A stretch of DNA of 9,935 nucleotides, from assembly GCA_035651595.1 (NCBI GenBank), contig DASRFJ010000053.1:1-9935 (forward strand), read 5' to 3'. The notes below the pieces were generated by a model, which was not told the origin of the DNA, searched no databases, and saw only the letters and a program-made list of their open reading frames with translations. Each line of letters starts with the position of its first letter. The stretch's first letter is position 1. The stretch is from JAFARZ01 sp035651595. Its GTDB lineage: Bacteria; Actinomycetota; Actinomycetes; Streptosporangiales; Streptosporangiaceae. Made by a program: the position numbers and the translations under genes. Below, piece by piece: positions 1-5,678 of this stretch.

Positions 1-746
1 GTGCCGGCGGTCATGAGGACGGCGAACAGGACCGCGGCCACCACGGCGTCGAGCAGCGGGGCCCCGGACACCACCTGGCGGTAGCCGGGCGTCCCACGGT
101 AGAACGCGGCACGGACCAAATCGACCACGTAGCGCATCGGCATCAGGTGGGCTAGCACGTCCAGGTACGCCGGCACCCCGCGCGGCGGCACAAGGACGCC
201 GCCGAGCACGTACTGCGGGATGATCAGGAACTGGAAGATCTCCATCGCCGACCGCTGGTTCGGCAGCGCCGCGACGGTAGCCAGGCCGAACGCGCCGCCG
301 AGCAGGCAGCAGGCCAGGCACGGCGCCAGCAGCAGCGCGACCCGGTCGACAGGTATCCGGACACCGAACAGCACGCCGAACGCCACGATGGCGACGCCCT
401 GGCAGCAGGCGACGAGCGTCTCCCCGGCCACCTTCCCGGCGACCAGCGTCAGCCGGGAAACGGGGGTCACGAACAGCTCGCGGGAGAAGTCGGTTTCCCG
501 GTCCTCCGCGATCGAGATCATGCCGGCCGCCGCGGACTGGAACAGGCTGGCGGCGAGCACCCCGGTGAACGCCAGCGTGACCGCGTTCACGCCGGTCACC
601 CGCCCGACGGTGGGCTGGAGGATGGCGCCGAGCCCGCCGATCAGCAGGACCGGGAACGCCAGGTTGACCGCCAGCCTCGGACGATCGCGCAGCAGCTTGA
701 GCGCGTCCCGCTGCGCGATCGCGAGCAACCCGGACAGCTCAGTCAT
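1..746 (-). CDS. ABC-2 type (DrrB-like) transporter permease, 3' end cut by window edge
   Basis: This is the membrane subunit of an ABC exporter, paired with the ATPase immediately upstream. Translation from the ATG at 746 gives 248 residues before the left edge (the last complete codon ends at base 3). It starts MTELSGLLAIAQRD and has hydrophobic segments near residues 26-45, 55-78, 112-128, 136-160 and 172-188, with another beginning near 232. Residues 172-212 (FLIIPQYVLGGVLVP, then LAHLMPMRYVVDLVR) match the conserved C-terminal signature of the ABC-2 / DrrB membrane family. A cytoplasmic loop around residues 79-98 (AEDRETDFSRELFVTPVSR) is also typical. The usual family length is about 250-280 residues, so only the last helix end should be missing. 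Its ATG overlaps the ATPase stop (ATGA at 743-746), implying translational coupling. The substrate is unknown; lipophilic drugs or lipids are common in the family. Confidence 0.9.
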   Translation of the reverse strand, partial: MTELSGLLAIAQRDALKLLRDRPRLAVNLAFPVLLIGGLGAILQPTVGRVTGVNAVTLAFTGVLAASLFQSAAAGMISIAEDRETDFSRELFVTPVSRLTLVAGKVAGETLVACCQGVAIVAFGVLFGVRIPVDRVALLLAPCLACCLLGGAFGLATVAALPNQRSAMEIFQFLIIPQYVLGGVLVPPRGVPAYLDVLAHLMPMRYVVDLVRAAFYRGTPGYRQVVSGAPLLDAVVAAVLFAVLMTAG

Positions 747-1504
747 GAGTTCTGGTCCAGCAGCCGGAGGTAGGCCTCCTCGAGCGTCGGGCTGAGCTGG
801 CGCGCCTTGACCTCGGCGGGGGTCCCGCGCTCGATGATCCGGCCGGCGGCCAGCACGCACACCGCGTCCGCGGCCTCGGCCTCGGCGAGGTAGTGCGTGG
901 TCAGGAACACCGTGGTGCCGAACTCGGCCCGGGCGTGCCGCAGGTACGCCCACAGGCCGCGCCGGCTCTCCGGGTCCAGGCCGGCGGTCGGCTCGTCGAG
1001 GAACAGCACGTCGGGCCGGTGCAGCAGCGCCCGGACGATCTCCAGCCGGCGCCGCTGGCCGCCGGACAGGGCGCGCGTCCGCTGCCCGAGAAGATCGGAA
1101 ATCTCCAGAACGACGGCGGTTTCATCGACCTGTCGCCGGTATTCGCGCGGCATGAGGCGGTACGTGGGGCGCCACGGCCACATGCCGTAGAGGATCGCGT
1201 GCAGCCTGATGTTCTCCTCCGCCGTCAGGTTGAGGTCGAGCGACGGCTGCTGGAACACGATGCCGAGCCTGCGGCGGATCGCCGCCTGCTGAGTCCCGAG
1301 GTCCAGTCCGGCGATGCGTACCCGGCCCGAGGTCGGGGCGAGGGTCGTGGTGAGGATCGAGACCGTGGTCGTCTTGCCGGCGCCGTTGGGCCCGAGCAGG
1401 CAGAACAGCTGGCCGGCCGGCACGCGGAAGCTGATGCCGGCCACCGCGTCGCGCCGCGCGCCGCGGTAGCGCTTGACCAGGTGCGCGACCTCGATCGCGG
1501 TCAT
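743..1504 (-). CDS. ABC exporter ATP-binding subunit, DrrA-type
   Basis: This is a 253-residue nucleotide-binding subunit that powers the permease encoded just downstream. All ABC motifs are visible: Walker A GPNGAGKT (38-45), Q-loop FQQPSLD (84-90), signature LSGGQ (146-150), Walker B VLFLDEP (166-172), D-loop GLDPES and H-loop His204 (TTH). The Walker A and LSGGQ contexts, and the C-terminal segment after the D-loop, resemble the daunorubicin-resistance DrrA / ABC-2 ATPase group. An insert at about 107-124 (YGMWPWRPTYRLMPREYR) between Q-loop and signature is rich in Trp, Tyr and Arg. The reading frame stays open upstream to 1960, but that part is antisense-like shadow of the cupin gene. The ATG at 1504 gives the canonical N-terminus MTAIEVAHLVKRY and overlaps the cupin stop by ATGA. 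No strong Shine-Dalgarno is visible, which fits coupled translation. Confidence 0.95.
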   Translation of the reverse strand: MTAIEVAHLVKRYRGARRDAVAGISFRVPAGQLFCLLGPNGAGKTTTVSILTTTLAPTSGRVRIAGLDLGTQQAAIRRRLGIVFQQPSLDLNLTAEENIRLHAILYGMWPWRPTYRLMPREYRRQVDETAVVLEISDLLGQRTRALSGGQRRRLEIVRALLHRPDVLFLDEPTAGLDPESRRGLWAYLRHARAEFGTTVFLTTHYLAEAEAADAVCVLAAGRIIERGTPAEVKARQLSPTLEEAYLRLLDQNS

Positions 1505-2034
1505 GATCCGCGAATCCGCCGGTAGCGCAGGTCCGTGCCCAGCCAGCCGGCCGCGCGGCCGAGCAGGCGGACGACGACGCGGACCGGCGCCGCCGGGAGG
1601 TACGGCGCGCGCACCTCCTGCTCGAAGTCGCGCATGAACAGCACCAGGTCGAGCAGCCGGGGCACCCGGCGGCCCGCCGCGTGCTGGCGCTGGGCCAGCG
1701 CCGCGGCGGTTTCCAGCAGGTCCCGCATCTGCAGCGCCGGACTGGTCCGCACCGCGACCCTGGCCGGCTCGGGGCCGGCGTTGGCGAAGTGATGCACGGT
1801 ACCGGGCGGGATCCGGACGATGTCGCCGGGACCGGCGATCAGCCGCCGGCGGCCGACCCGGAACCGCAGCCGCCCGGCAAGGACCGTGAAGCACTCCTCC
1901 TGCCGCGGGTGCGCGTGGCTGCTCGGCACCCGCCCGCCGGGGGCCAGCAGCAGCTCCCATTCGAGCACCCCGCTGGCCCCCTCCTCGGTAATGGTGATCC
2001 GCTCGCCGCTGAGCGGGTTCTCGATCACGGTCAT
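1501..2034 (-). CDS. Single-domain cupin protein located between two ABC modules
   Basis: This 177-residue protein has one conserved beta-barrel cupin domain at about residues 20-100. Cupin motif 1 is GGRVPSSHAHPRQEECFTVLAG, with probable metal ligands His40, His42 and Glu46. Motif 2 is GDIVRIPPGTVHHFAN, with His81 as the fourth ligand. The full 3-His/1-Glu set suggests that it binds a divalent metal. The reaction or ligand cannot be told from sequence; cupins of this size include small-molecule binding proteins, isomerases and dioxygenases. After the barrel there is a helical, Arg-rich, moderately hydrophobic tail (about 105-177, including RVVVRLLGRAAGWLGTDLRYRR), as seen in a group of actinobacterial cupins of unknown role. 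It starts 2 nt after the upstream permease stop, and its own stop overlaps the next ATPase start, so it is an integral member of the exporter operon. Confidence 0.88.
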   Translation of the reverse strand: MTVIENPLSGERITITEEGASGVLEWELLLAPGGRVPSSHAHPRQEECFTVLAGRLRFRVGRRRLIAGPGDIVRIPPGTVHHFANAGPEPARVAVRTSPALQMRDLLETAAALAQRQHAAGRRVPRLLDLVLFMRDFEQEVRAPYLPAAPVRVVVRLLGRAAGWLGTDLRYRRIRGS

Positions 2035-2036
2035 GG

Positions 2037-2828
2037 TCAGGTGACGTCGCGGCGCACGGTGGTCATGGCGGCGCCGACGGTGACCGTTGCGGCGACCGCG
2101 AGCAGCAGCGCCACGGTGGCCGCGAACGGCAGCGGCGTTCCGGTGCCGGCACCGCTGTGCGCCGGCCCGAACGCCGCGCCGCCCAGCGCGGCGCCGCCCA
2201 GGTTGGTCGCCGCCGTGTACGGCAGGTACGGCCGCGTGCTGGTGAACAGCCCGCCGATCAGCGACTCGATGACGATCGTCCAGACGAAGACCGAGACGAT
2301 GCCCGCGAGCTGGGACTTCACCAGCGCGCCCACGCCCGTGCCGATCGCCGAGAGCAGCGCGCCCGCGAGCAGGCTGCCGACCGAGTACCTGATCATCGTG
2401 GCGTCGCTGAGCGGGATCTGATAGCCCTTGGCGAGAGTGAACCCGACCGCGGTGCCGCCCGCGACGACGACGGCGGCCAGCCCGAAGAGCAGGCCGGTCA
2501 GCGCCCCGGCCGCCACCTTGGCGCCCAGCACCCGGTTCCGGTTCGGGTCCGCCAGGTAGGTGAGCGCCGCGGTGTGATGCCGGTACTCCGCGGTGGTGAC
2601 CGTCACGCCCGCTACCGCGGCGAACAGCAGCAGCCAGATGCCGCCGGTGAACACGTCGGTGAACCCGGACGCGGTGTACAGCGGCTTCGGCCCGTTCGTG
2701 CCCTTACCGCCGAGCGCCGCCTCCAGGATCGTGAACAGCGCGGTGATGGCCGCGCCGGTGAGCAGCAGGCCATAGGTCAGCCGCGTGGTGCGCAGCTTGA
2801 GCAGCTCCACCCTGATCGCGTTGCTCAT
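2037..2828 (-). CDS. ABC-2 family transporter permease, six-helix type
   Basis: This 263-residue membrane protein is the likely partner of the BcrA-like ATPase encoded just upstream. It starts MSNAIRVELLKLRTTRLTYG, the short basic cytoplasmic N-terminus (ExxKLRTTR) characteristic of ABC-2 permeases in actinomycetes. About six hydrophobic segments can be seen, near residues 18-36, 62-80, 105-130, 146-170, 174-195 and 235-256. A cytoplasmic loop EYRHHTAALTYLADPNR (81-97) is the conserved EYRxxT...PxR element that contacts the ATPase in this family. The last outer loop (about 197-232) is Gly/Ala/Pro-rich. The ATG overlaps the ATPase stop by 4 bp (2825-2828), and a GGGAG ribosome-binding-like sequence lies about 10 nt upstream. 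The stop is followed after 2 nt by the cupin ATG. The substrate is not evident. Confidence 0.88.
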   Translation of the reverse strand: MSNAIRVELLKLRTTRLTYGLLLTGAAITALFTILEAALGGKGTNGPKPLYTASGFTDVFTGGIWLLLFAAVAGVTVTTAEYRHHTAALTYLADPNRNRVLGAKVAAGALTGLLFGLAAVVVAGGTAVGFTLAKGYQIPLSDATMIRYSVGSLLAGALLSAIGTGVGALVKSQLAGIVSVFVWTIVIESLIGGLFTSTRPYLPYTAATNLGGAALGGAAFGPAHSGAGTGTPLPFAATVALLLAVAATVTVGAAMTTVRRDVT

Positions 2829-3541
2829 CGGAAACTCTCCCGCTGCGTGAGGCCGAAGTACGCGTCCTCCAGGTCCCCGCTCGCGGTCAGTTCGGCGAGC
2901 GAGGCCTGCCGCACCAGGCGGCCGCGGTCGAGGATGATCACGTGGTCGACCGTCTGCGCGACCTCGGCCAGGATGTGGCTGGACACGAGCACCGTGCCGC
3001 CTTCGGCGGCGTAGCCGCGGAGCAGGTCGCGCAGCCAGCGCACGCCTTCGGGGTCGAGCCCGTTGGCGGGCTCGTCCAGGATCAGGATTTCCGGGTCCGC
3101 GAGCAGCGCGCCGGCCAGGCCGAGCCGCTGCCGCATGCCGAGTGAGTACCCGCCGACCCGGCGGTCGGCCGCGTCGGTGAGCTGCACCAGGTCCAGCACG
3201 TCGTCGATGCGGGACGGGTCGGCGCTGGCGGCCAGCGCCTGGATCCGCAGGTGGTTACGGCCGGTGCGGCCAGGGTGGAAGCTGACCTCCAGCACGGCAC
3301 CGACCTGGTGCAGCGGCTCGGCCAGGTCACGGTACACGTGGCCGTTGATGGTGGCGGTCCCCGCGTCGGCCCGTGCCAGGCCGAGCAGGATCCGTAGCGT
3401 GGTGGTCTTGCCTGCGCCGTTCGCGCCGAGGAATCCGGTGACCGACCCGCGCGCTACGTCGAAGCTCAGGTCGCTCACCGCCTCCACCGCGCCGAATCGC
3501 TTGGCAAGGCCGCGGACTTCGATAATTGCCATGCCCGTCAT
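2825..3541 (-). CDS. ABC exporter ATP-binding subunit, BcrA-like
   Basis: This 238-residue nucleotide-binding subunit is the first gene of the minus-strand operon. Walker A is GANGAGKT (39-46), the signature is the divergent YSLGMRQRL (132-140), Walker B is ILILDEPANGLDPEG (152-166), and the H-loop is His189 (SSH). The stretch GAVLEVSFHPGRTGRNHLR (81-99) occupies the Q-loop. As in bacitracin-resistance BcrA-type proteins, it carries Glu (VLE) where most ABC proteins have Gln, and YSLGMRQR replaces LSGGQ. Both are family traits, not damage. The start could be the ATG at 3541 (MTGMAIIEV) or the one at 3532 (MAIIEVRGLAKRF). The second matches the usual N-terminus of the family better, but neither has a strong ribosome-binding site. 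It pairs with the permease overlapping its stop. Role: ATP-driven export, possibly antimicrobial self-protection. Confidence 0.93.
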   Translation of the reverse strand: MTGMAIIEVRGLAKRFGAVEAVSDLSFDVARGSVTGFLGANGAGKTTTLRILLGLARADAGTATINGHVYRDLAEPLHQVGAVLEVSFHPGRTGRNHLRIQALAASADPSRIDDVLDLVQLTDAADRRVGGYSLGMRQRLGLAGALLADPEILILDEPANGLDPEGVRWLRDLLRGYAAEGGTVLVSSHILAEVAQTVDHVIILDRGRLVRQASLAELTASGDLEDAYFGLTQRESFR

Positions 3542-3675
3542 CGTGCGGGCCGGCCGCCGGATAGGTCGTCGGTCACGCGGGCAGATCCGGGTCGTCCTGT
3601 GATGTACGCCGGGACGCCGTCAGGTAGCCCGCCGGCCGACGCCGCGCAGGCCAGCGCGGGGTAGCGTCGAGGACG
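3542..3675. promoter_or_regulatory. Divergent intergenic region between ABC operon and two-component genes
   Basis: These 134 bp separate the two start codons and must hold promoters for both directions unless transcription enters from elsewhere. On the plus strand, TAGCGT at 3662-3667 fits the actinobacterial -10 pattern TAnnnT, but it lies only 8 nt before the kinase ATG. If used, it would give an almost leaderless transcript. No convincing -35 is seen. A GAGG element (3669-3672) precedes the ATG by 3 nt. On the minus strand I see no clear -10/-35 pair; CTATCC near the ATPase start is the best weak candidate. This region would be the natural target of the response regulator, but I could not identify a clear operator repeat. 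Confidence 0.4.
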
Positions 3676-4803
3676 ATGGACATCCGCTCGCTGCCAAGGA
3701 ACTGGGTGATCGACGCCTCGATCGCCGGCATCGTCACGGTCGTGGAGGTGGCGGGGGCGTCCAGCTCGCATCACTGGCACGGGCACGAGCAGATGCACGT
3801 TAGCCCGTTCTGGTACCTGCCTGTTCTTATCGGCAGTTTGTCGCTCTTGTTCCGGCGCAGGTACCCGGTCGAGGTGCTGGGGATCACGCTGGCCGCCGCG
3901 CTGTGGGGCGCGGCGCTGAATGTGTGGCCGGTGTGGCTGGCGCTGGTCGTGGCGTTCTTCACCGCGGTACTCGCGCGCCGCCGCGCCGCGGCCATCGCGT
4001 CGGTGATCGTCGGGTACCTGGTCTCGGTGTGGCCGCCGTGGCTGGTCGGCTCGCGCGGGCACATCTCGGTGTCCGGGGCGCTCGGCCTGCTGGTGGGGCT
4101 GACCGTGCTGCTGTCGGTCGCCGAGCTGTTCCGGGTGCGGAGCCAGCGGGCCGCCGAGATCGCGAGCCGGCGCGCGGCCGAGGCGCGGCGCGCGGCCAGC
4201 GAGCAGCGGCTGGCCATCGCCAGGGACCTGCACGACGTGGTGGCGCACAACATCTCGGTGATCAACGTGCAGGCGAAGACCGCGCTGCACCTGATGGACC
4301 GGCAGCCGGAGCGGGCCCGCGAGGCGCTGACCGCGATCCACGACGTCAGCAGGCAGGCGCTGGCCGAGCTGCGGTCGGTGCTCGGGGTACTGCGTGCTTC
4401 GGACGGGTCGGGGGCGCCGCTGGCGCCGAGCCCCGGGCTCGACCGGCTCGGCGAGCTGGCGTCGGGCACCGCGGGGATCGCGGTCCGGGTGGTCACCGAC
4501 GGCGCGCCGCGGCCGGTGCCGGCCGGCGTGGACGTCGCGGCGTACCGGATCGTGCAGGAGGCGCTGACGAACAGCGTGCGGCATTCGGGCGGGCGGACGG
4601 CTGTCGTGCGGGTGCGGTACGACCCGGATGCGCTTGAGGTCGTGGTGGAGGACGACGGGCGCGGCGGGGCCGTCATTAGCGGGAATGGGGTGGCTGGCAT
4701 GACCGAGCGGGCCAGGGCGCTTGGCGGAACTTTTGAGGCCGGGCCGCGGCCCGGCGGCGGGTTCCGGGTGCGGGCTTACCTGCCGGCGGGTGACGCGTCA
4801 TGA
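3676..4803 (+). CDS. NarL-family membrane sensor histidine kinase with His-rich outer loop
   Basis: This 375-residue sensor kinase autophosphorylates on His and passes phosphate to the adjacent regulator. Residues 1-155 are a membrane sensor with hydrophobic segments near 11-28, 46-59, 66-83, 86-100, 107-123 and 133-150. A coiled, Ala/Arg/Glu-rich linker (about 151-180) leads to the HisKA_3 dimerization domain RLAIARDLHDVVAHN, with phosphoacceptor His186. The ATPase domain shows the N-box QEALTNSVRHS (294-304, Asn299), G1 VEDDGRG (324-330) and G2 GNGVAGM (336-342). Unusual: the segment between the first two helices, SSHHWHGHEQMH (30-41), holds five histidines. The start is the ATG at 3676, preceded by GAGG. 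The stop overlaps the regulator start (ATGA, 4800-4803). Divergent placement beside the exporter operon suggests control of export genes, as in many cell-envelope or drug-sensing pairs of actinomycetes (inference). Confidence 0.95.
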   Translation: MDIRSLPRNWVIDASIAGIVTVVEVAGASSSHHWHGHEQMHVSPFWYLPVLIGSLSLLFRRRYPVEVLGITLAAALWGAALNVWPVWLALVVAFFTAVLARRRAAAIASVIVGYLVSVWPPWLVGSRGHISVSGALGLLVGLTVLLSVAELFRVRSQRAAEIASRRAAEARRAASEQRLAIARDLHDVVAHNISVINVQAKTALHLMDRQPERAREALTAIHDVSRQALAELRSVLGVLRASDGSGAPLAPSPGLDRLGELASGTAGIAVRVVTDGAPRPVPAGVDVAAYRIVQEALTNSVRHSGGRTAVVRVRYDPDALEVVVEDDGRGGAVISGNGVAGMTERARALGGTFEAGPRPGGGFRVRAYLPAGDAS

Positions 4804-5462
4804 TCCGGGTGGGGCTGGCCGACGACCAGGAGCTGGTCAGGTCGGGGTTCGCGGCGCTGCTGGACGGCGAGGACGACATCACGGTGGTCGGTTCGGCCGC
4901 GGACGGGGCGGCCGCGGTGCGGCTCGCCGAGCGGGAGAAGCCGGACGTGCTGCTGATGGACATCCGGATGCCCGGCATGGACGGCATCGAGGCGACCCGG
5001 CGGATCGCGGCGGCGCCTGGGCTGTCGGGCGTGCACGTGGTCATCTTGACCACGTTCGAGCTGGACGAGTACATCTTCGCCGGGCTTCGGGCCGGCGCGG
5101 CCGGGTTCCTGGTCAAGGACACCGACGCCGACGAGCTGCTGCGCGCGGTGCGTGTCGTGGCGGACGGTGAGTCGCTGATGTCCCCCACCGTGACCAGGCG
5201 GCTGATCTCCGAGTTCGCCGCGCGCACCGCCGACGTCCGCGCGGTGCCTGGGATCTCTGAGCTGACGCCGCGCGAGAAAGAGGTGCTGACGCTGATCGCC
5301 GGCGGGCTGTCCAACGAGGAGATCGCGCGGAAGATCTACGTCAGCCAGTCCACGGTCAAGACCCACGCGGCGCGCACGATGATGAAGCTAGGCGCACGCG
5401 ACCGCGCGCAGCTCGTCGTGTTCGCGTACGAAGCCGGCCTAGCCCGCCCTGGCTGGACCTAA
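4800..5462 (+). CDS. NarL/LuxR-type two-component response regulator
   Basis: This 220-residue regulator is the partner of the kinase with which it overlaps by ATGA. The receiver domain (about 1-118) has the acidic pair Asp8/Asp9, phosphoacceptor Asp54 in LLMDIRMPGMDG, switch Thr84/Thr85 and conserved Lys106 (FLVKD). The C-terminal LuxR-type helix-turn-helix (about 153-210) begins LTPREKEVLTLIAGGLSNEEIA and has its recognition helix in VSQSTVKTHAARTMMKL (181-197). Length and layout are standard for the family. A GGGTGA element about 7 nt upstream of the ATG may serve as a ribosome-binding site. The last four codons before the stop (RPGWT, TAA) overlap the first copy of a 19-bp tandem repeat that continues into the intergenic region. 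Likely target: its own operon and/or the divergent ABC operon (inference). Confidence 0.96.
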   Translation: MIRVGLADDQELVRSGFAALLDGEDDITVVGSAADGAAAVRLAEREKPDVLLMDIRMPGMDGIEATRRIAAAPGLSGVHVVILTTFELDEYIFAGLRAGAAGFLVKDTDADELLRAVRVVADGESLMSPTVTRRLISEFAARTADVRAVPGISELTPREKEVLTLIAGGLSNEEIARKIYVSQSTVKTHAARTMMKLGARDRAQLVVFAYEAGLARPGWT

Positions 5463-5538
5463 CCGCCCCCGCTGGACCTAACCGGCCCCGCTGGACCTAA
5501 CCGGCCCCGCTGGACCTAACCCGCCCCGGCTGGCCTAG
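5452..5538. repeat. Tandem repeat, 19-bp unit, four copies plus a degenerate fifth
   Basis: Units start at 5452, 5471, 5490 and 5509 with consensus GCTGGACCTAACCGGCCCC. Copies 2 and 3 are identical, while copies 1 and 4 differ at one position each. A shorter degenerate copy (GCTGGCCTAG) begins at 5529 with a 1-bp shift. The first copy contains the final Trp and Thr codons and the TAA stop of the response regulator, so the array seems to have grown by duplication of that gene end. As the stop is in the first copy, changes in copy number would not alter the protein. The period is not a multiple of 3, so the array is not coding. Confidence 0.95.
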
Positions 5539-5540
5539 CG

Positions 5541-5580
5541 CACCCGCAGCCGCCCGCGCCCCCGCCCGCCTGCACCCCAA
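5541..5580 (-). other. C-rich tract, G-quadruplex candidate on minus strand
   Basis: The plus strand is very C-rich and G-poor here. Its C runs at 5553-5555, 5559-5563, 5565-5567 and 5575-5578 become four G runs of at least 3 on the minus strand, with loops of 7, 1 and 3 nt, which meets the common G4 pattern. In the plus-strand transcript of the response regulator, the same C-over-G bias together with the preceding repeats resembles a Rho loading region. It lies between two convergent genes, where termination is expected. Both roles are inferred from composition. Confidence 0.4.
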
Positions 5581-5603
5581 ACCGGATTTATGCGCTTATT
5601 TCG

Positions 5604-5623
5604 GGCGCGCCGTCAGGCGCGCC
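5604..5623. terminator. Compact GC hairpin between convergent genes
   Basis: GGCGCGCC (5604-5611), a GTCA loop (5612-5615) and GGCGCGCC (5616-5623) form an 8-bp all-GC stem with a 4-nt loop. It can form in transcripts from either strand. No U-tract follows on either side, so it would be an atypical intrinsic terminator of the sort proposed for high-GC actinomycetes. Its location between the stops at 5462 (plus) and 5627 (minus) supports a bidirectional transcription end. Confidence 0.5.
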
Positions 5624-5625
5624 AG

Positions 5626-5678
5626 ATTATTGCGGACAGTTACCCCCCCGTTTTGGGAGGGTAAGTGTCCGCAATAAT
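5626..5678. repeat. Long inverted repeat (24-bp arms, 5-nt loop) overlapping oxidase 3' end
   Basis: The arms at 5626-5649 and 5655-5678 match at 22 of 24 positions (mismatches at 5639/5665 and 5646/5658), with the loop GTTTT at 5650-5654. Each arm begins ATTATTGCGGACA. The minus-strand transcript would fold a very stable hairpin covering codon 405 to the stop codon of the oxidase. It may act as a terminator, an RNA-stabilising 3' structure, or a small dispersed repeat element that landed in the gene end. It has no typical U-tail. No second copy is visible in this window. Confidence 0.9.

Noticed and set aside
1505..1960. N-terminal extension of the DrrA-like ATPase
   Set aside because: The frame is open but is the shadow of the cupin gene; a canonical ATPase N-terminus starts at 1504 with a coupled ATGA overlap.
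3538..4584. Minus-strand open frame opposite the histidine kinase
   Set aside because: It is Arg/His/Pro/Gln-rich antisense text of the kinase gene; the kinase has all catalytic motifs.
5452..5538. Possible CRISPR array
   Set aside because: Units are directly adjacent with no spacers and a 19-bp period, so this is a simple tandem repeat.
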